This document shows, piece by piece, positions 21,150-23,888 of a stretch of DNA of 23,888 bases (position 1 is the stretch's first letter; each line of letters opens with the position of its first letter). Under the pieces are notes generated by a model. That model made no database searches, had not been told where the DNA came from, and saw only the letters and a list, made by a program, of their open reading frames with translations. Both the position numbers and the translations under genes were made by a program. This stretch comes from Dehalococcoidia bacterium CG2_30_46_9 (lineage in GTDB: Bacteria; Chloroflexota; Dehalococcoidia; GIF9; AB-539-J10). Location: contig MNYE01000076.1 of NCBI GenBank assembly GCA_001873005.1, positions 1 through 23,888 of the forward strand, given 5' to 3'.

Positions 21150-21752
21150 TTACTGGAACACTTGTCGGCCTTCGAGTGCCTGGCTCAAGGTCATGTCATC
21201 AGCATATTCCAGTTCAGCACCGAACGGTAATCCCCGGGCTAAACGGCTAACACGAATACCTAGAGGCACAATGAGACGCTGAAGGTACAGAGCAGTAGTT
21301 TCACCCTCTATGTTGGGATTGGTGGCTAGAATCACTTCCTTCACCGCTCCATTTTGAAGACGGGAAAGAAGTTCCTTTATCTTTAGCTCTTCAGGACCTC
21401 TCCCCTCTGCCGGGTTAATCGTTCCGTGAAGCACATGATAGACGCCATTATACTTTCCTGTTCGCTCTAAAGGCATGATGTCGGAAGGTTTCTCCACTAC
21501 GCAGATAATAGAATAATCTCTCTTTTTATCCTGGCAAATAGGGCAAGGATCACAATCGGTGATATTGAAGCAAATAGAGCAAAGGCTTATTTTTTCCTTT
21601 AAAGCCAAAATAGCTTCAGCCAGAGTTTTGGCTTCTTCGTCTGGGCTGCGCAGCAAATAATAAGTTAGCCGTTGCGCACTCTTGGGACCAATCCCAGGCA
21701 ACTTACTTAATTCCCTAACTAATTTAGCTACGGGCTCAGCAAGAGACGACAT
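21150..21752 (-). CDS. recR: Recombination protein RecR
   Basis: RecR is the ring-forming partner of RecO/RecF in single-strand gap repair. From ATG 21752 it is 200 residues, the usual length. It has a helix-hairpin-helix L-P-G-I-G-P-K-S-A-Q-R-L (18-29), a four-cysteine zinc motif (58, 61, 70, 73) and a TOPRIM domain with C-V-V-E-K-P-S-D and T-N-P-N-I-E-G-E-T-T. A GTG at 21785 would add eleven residues but lies inside ybaB and is not in family alignments that I know. The gap to ybaB is 4 nt, which suggests coupling rather than a strong ribosome site. Confidence 0.95.
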   Translation of the reverse strand: MSSLAEPVAKLVRELSKLPGIGPKSAQRLTYYLLRSPDEEAKTLAEAILALKEKISLCSICFNITDCDPCPICQDKKRDYSIICVVEKPSDIMPLERTGKYNGVYHVLHGTINPAEGRGPEELKIKELLSRLQNGAVKEVILATNPNIEGETTALYLQRLIVPLGIRVSRLARGLPFGAELEYADDMTLSQALEGRQVFQ

Positions 21753-21756
21753 TTTT

Positions 21757-22062
21757 CTAAAACAGCCCTGGTATATTGAGGCCACCAGTCAAGCTACTAA
21801 GATGCTTGCTAGCTAGTTCTTGCGATTTGGTAACTGCCTCATTAACTGCAGCCATAATCAAATCTTGCAATAACTCAACATCATTGCTCTCGACCACCTC
21901 GGGAGATATTTCCACAGAATGAATTTTTTGATGTCCGTCCATTATTACCTTGACCGCATCGCCTCCACTGGAAGCTTCCACGGTAACATTACCCAGTTCC
22001 TCCTGGAGCTTGGCTATTTTGGACTGAAGCTGCTGTGCTTGACGTAATATTGACTTATCCAT
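21757..22062 (-). CDS. ybaB: YbaB/EbfC family nucleoid-associated protein
   Basis: This is a small DNA-binding protein of 101 residues, usually encoded between dnaX and recR as here. The N-terminal helix (Q-L-Q-S-K-I-A-K-L-Q-E-E-L) and the strand pair V-T-V-E-A-S-S-G-G-D-A-V-K-V define the family, followed by V-E-S-N-D-V-E-L-L-Q-D-L-I-M-A-A-V-N-E-A. It binds DNA as a dimer. It sits 18 nt after dnaX and 4 nt before recR. Confidence 0.95.
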   Translation of the reverse strand: MDKSILRQAQQLQSKIAKLQEELGNVTVEASSGGDAVKVIMDGHQKIHSVEISPEVVESNDVELLQDLIMAAVNEAVTKSQELASKHLSSLTGGLNIPGLF

Positions 22063-22080
22063 CTTATATCCTTATAGCTT

Positions 22081-23673
22081 TTAGTCCACAATTCTAGCTC
22101 CCATATCTATAGCCGCCTTTATCAACGGACTCTCTACCTTTGTCTGAGAAGCCTTTCTTTTGCGGTCAACTAAAATACATTCTATTTTATAGGGTTGACC
22201 AAAAACCTCCATAAGTTTTTTTTCTATCAAGTGTCTATATTTAGCATCCTCTATCTTTTCCTTATGGAACGAATAATAGAAACCCAATACCAGTGTACCA
22301 TCCTTAAGAGCTACAGGTTCACAGGCACTACGCAAAAAGGCATCCAAACTACCACTGGAGCCCTCGCCGCGCAAAGATTGAATAAATTCCTTCCAGCGAC
22401 TATGTAAGTAATCAAAATCTTGAGAGGTCTTTGTTTCTTCCATTACTTTCTGTCCGGTGATGACATCGTTTTGGATCTCAACCTTGTCCCTCAGGGCAGG
22501 AAAATCTGTTGCCTGAGCAGATTGGATTGATTCTCGAGATGACTTAGCGCATTCTGCCATCTCCATAGCTTTAGCCATAGTTACCTGCTCCCCTTTAGAG
22601 GGAGACAAAATACAGTCTACCAGAGCTAACTCCAGGGGCAGTGATGAATAACTATCAGTGCGGAATTCTATGCTGGCGAAAAGTTTTGTTGCCTGGAGCA
22701 AATAATCCAGTGTTGCGTTAGCCACAATCTTTTCCATTTCAACTTTATCTTCAGTAGTGCCATCTAAAGCCTCTTCGCAGCCTGATTTAGTTAACAACAA
22801 CCCTCGAAGGTATTCCACTAGCCCCAAATTGAACTGGCGAAGATCAATGCCACCAGTATTCAGGTCATTTATGACTCGCAGCCCGGTAGAAAGGTCTCTA
22901 TTAATTATACACTGTACTAGCTGTCTTACTCGAGAGTCGTGGCTGCTTCCCAGCACTGCTTGGACCTGCTCAAAAACAATCTGGCTACCATAATAGGCTA
23001 CTAGCTGCTGTAGTATGTTTTCGGCGTCACGTAAGCTCCCTGTAGCAGCATGAGCAATAAGTCCCAGGGAATTAGCATCAATATCAATTCCCTCCTTCTT
23101 ACATATCAGCTTCAGTTTGTCCGTTATCGCTCTTTGAGACAGACGGTGAAAGTTAAAGCGCTGACACCTTGACACTATTGTCGGTATTACTTTATGTGCT
23201 TCAGTGGTAGCCAGAACAAAAATCACATGAGGTGGTGGCTCTTCCAGTGTCTTCAATAAGGCATTGCAAGCTGCCTCGGTAAGCATGTGAACTTCGTCTA
23301 TAATGTAAACCTTATATTTGGCAAGGCTAGGAGCATAATTTACTTTTTCTCTGAGGCTGCGGATTTCATCTATCCCTCGGTTGCTCGCAGCATCTATCTC
23401 TATTACATCCAGAGCCCTTCCTTCTGTAATAGAGCGGCACATATCACAAGAGTTACAGGGCTCACCATCTATTTGGTTAGGGCAGTTAACTGTTTTGGCC
23501 AGAATGCGTCCTGTGCTGGTTTTACCCGTGCCCCTCGGTCCACAGAAAAAATAAGCGTGAGCTATCTTGCCACTTTTTACAGCACGGCGCAAAGTTTCGG
23601 TTATCGCTTCTTGTCCTACTACTTCAGCCAGAGTTTGGGGACGCCACTTACGATAAAAAACCTCAGAGCCCAT
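22081..23673 (-). CDS. dnaX: DNA polymerase III subunits gamma/tau
   Basis: This is the clamp-loader ATPase. The 530 residues show the Walker A G-P-R-G-T-G-K-T (45-52), a zinc module (Cys64, 73, 76, 79), Walker B D-E-V-H (126-129) and the S-R-C sensor. The AAA+ lid and collar follow, then a divergent C-terminal tau region. No obvious A-rich slippery site for a frameshifted gamma form was noticed. A TATAAT (23687-23682) ends only 8 nt before ATG 23673 and no Shine-Dalgarno is present, so the mRNA is probably leaderless. It is the first gene of the nine-gene minus-strand run. Confidence 0.97.
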   Translation of the reverse strand: MGSEVFYRKWRPQTLAEVVGQEAITETLRRAVKSGKIAHAYFFCGPRGTGKTSTGRILAKTVNCPNQIDGEPCNSCDMCRSITEGRALDVIEIDAASNRGIDEIRSLREKVNYAPSLAKYKVYIIDEVHMLTEAACNALLKTLEEPPPHVIFVLATTEAHKVIPTIVSRCQRFNFHRLSQRAITDKLKLICKKEGIDIDANSLGLIAHAATGSLRDAENILQQLVAYYGSQIVFEQVQAVLGSSHDSRVRQLVQCIINRDLSTGLRVINDLNTGGIDLRQFNLGLVEYLRGLLLTKSGCEEALDGTTEDKVEMEKIVANATLDYLLQATKLFASIEFRTDSYSSLPLELALVDCILSPSKGEQVTMAKAMEMAECAKSSRESIQSAQATDFPALRDKVEIQNDVITGQKVMEETKTSQDFDYLHSRWKEFIQSLRGEGSSGSLDAFLRSACEPVALKDGTLVLGFYYSFHKEKIEDAKYRHLIEKKLMEVFGQPYKIECILVDRKRKASQTKVESPLIKAAIDMGARIVD

Positions 23674-23681
23674 CCACCAAT

Positions 23682-23711
23682 ATTATACACCCTGAAACTC
23701 AACTATCCCAA
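23682..23711 (-). promoter_or_regulatory. Promoter for the dnaX operon
   Basis: On the minus strand TTGGGA (23711-23706), an 18-bp spacer and a perfect TATAAT (23687-23682) lie just upstream of dnaX. The predicted start point is about 23675, one or two bases before the ATG. Confidence 0.65.
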
Positions 23712-23732
23712 GAAGATTTTGGCAAAAATTAC

Positions 23733-23785
23733 CTGTAGTTGCCTGATTTATCAGGCGGGAAAGCCCAATAAATTGGGCAACTACT
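23733..23785. repeat. 53-bp structured repeat, copy 2 (between a minus-strand gene end and dnaX)
   Basis: This copy is identical over 53 bp to 4733-4785, with the same outer stem and two inner hairpins. It begins at the last base of the upstream gene's TAA stop and lies in the same sense as in the leuS copy. On the minus strand GGTAATTTTT follows, so here it could also terminate transcription before the dnaX promoter, 22 bp further on. Confidence 0.92.
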
Positions 23786-23888
23786 TAACTTTCTATGATA
23801 GAAATTGTCCTATCATAATTTCTGGCTATATTCTTGATAGCTTGCTCCAGATAAGGTTTAAGTTCTTCTGGAGCTTTATCCAAGGCTG
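23785..23888 (-). CDS. C-terminal end of an unidentified protein (partial)
   Basis: The last 33 codons of a minus-strand gene enter from the window edge and stop at TAA 23787-23785. The visible peptide is A-L-D-K-A-P-E-E-L-K-P-Y-L-E-Q-A-I-K-N-I, then ARNYDRTISIIES, a charged helix. A resemblance to the A-P-E-x-x-x-P-x-L-E-x-A-I helix of DUF5667-type proteins is noted, but it is too short to name. Confidence 0.6.
   Translation of the reverse strand, partial: ALDKAPEELKPYLEQAIKNIARNYDRTISIIES

Noticed and set aside
1..23888. CRISPR array or regularly spaced repeats
   Set aside because: The repeats found are palindromes scattered kilobases apart, not direct repeats with regular spacers, and no cas genes are present.

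Overview
This 23.9 kb window looks like a chromosomal core segment of a Dehalococcoidia-like Chloroflexota, probably an anaerobic, gluconeogenic and autotrophy-leaning bacterium. That placement is inference from gene content: class V (archaeal-type) FBP aldolase/phosphatase, PEP synthase, a remnant of a 2-oxoacid:ferredoxin oxidoreductase, the order dgt-dnaG-rpoD, and a Chloroflexota-style DnaG zinc site. No plasmid, phage, intact insertion sequence, rRNA, tRNA or CRISPR array was seen.

Layout. 1-860 (+): end of a DUF4258-like gene, a 50-residue DUF2283 gene and a DUF429 RNase H-fold protein. 990-3892 (+): fbp, rdgB, dnaN. 3893-4791: no intact gene, but a graveyard holding a collapsed hicAB toxin-antitoxin locus, a possible serine recombinase tail and a korA/korB relic, ending in a 53-bp structured repeat. 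4792-7516 (-): leuS and a small DUF5679 zinc ribbon with a hairpin between them. 7669-14411 (+): ppsA, then dgt-dnaG-rpoD with overlapping ends. 14399-15784 (-): ffh, convergent with and overlapping rpoD. 15914-16390 (+): a HIT hydrolase. 16398-23673 (-): nine tightly packed genes in transcription order dnaX, ybaB, recR, recO, APC permease, universal stress protein, RCK_N protein, RCK_N/RCK_C protein, pheA. 23785-23888 (-): the end of an unidentified gene.

Functional themes are replication and repair (beta clamp, tau/gamma, primase, RecR/RecO, dGTPase, RdgB pool cleaning), transcription and export (sigma-70, SRP GTPase), gluconeogenesis (PEP synthase, FBPase) and a permease/USP/RCK cassette that looks like a dissociated regulated transporter.

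The most unusual signal is at the repeat level. Short palindromic elements of several families lie in intergenic DNA and also inside coding regions, always without breaking the frame: two in ffh, two in dgt, one in dnaG, and one in the hicA remnant. They add short peptides at domain linkers or surface positions, a behaviour like that described for Rickettsia palindromic elements. A separate 53-bp repeat occurs as two identical copies about 19 kb apart, each just after a stop codon and in the same orientation. Several promoters (dnaX, HIT, ffh) place the -10 box so close to the ATG that leaderless or near-leaderless mRNAs are predicted.
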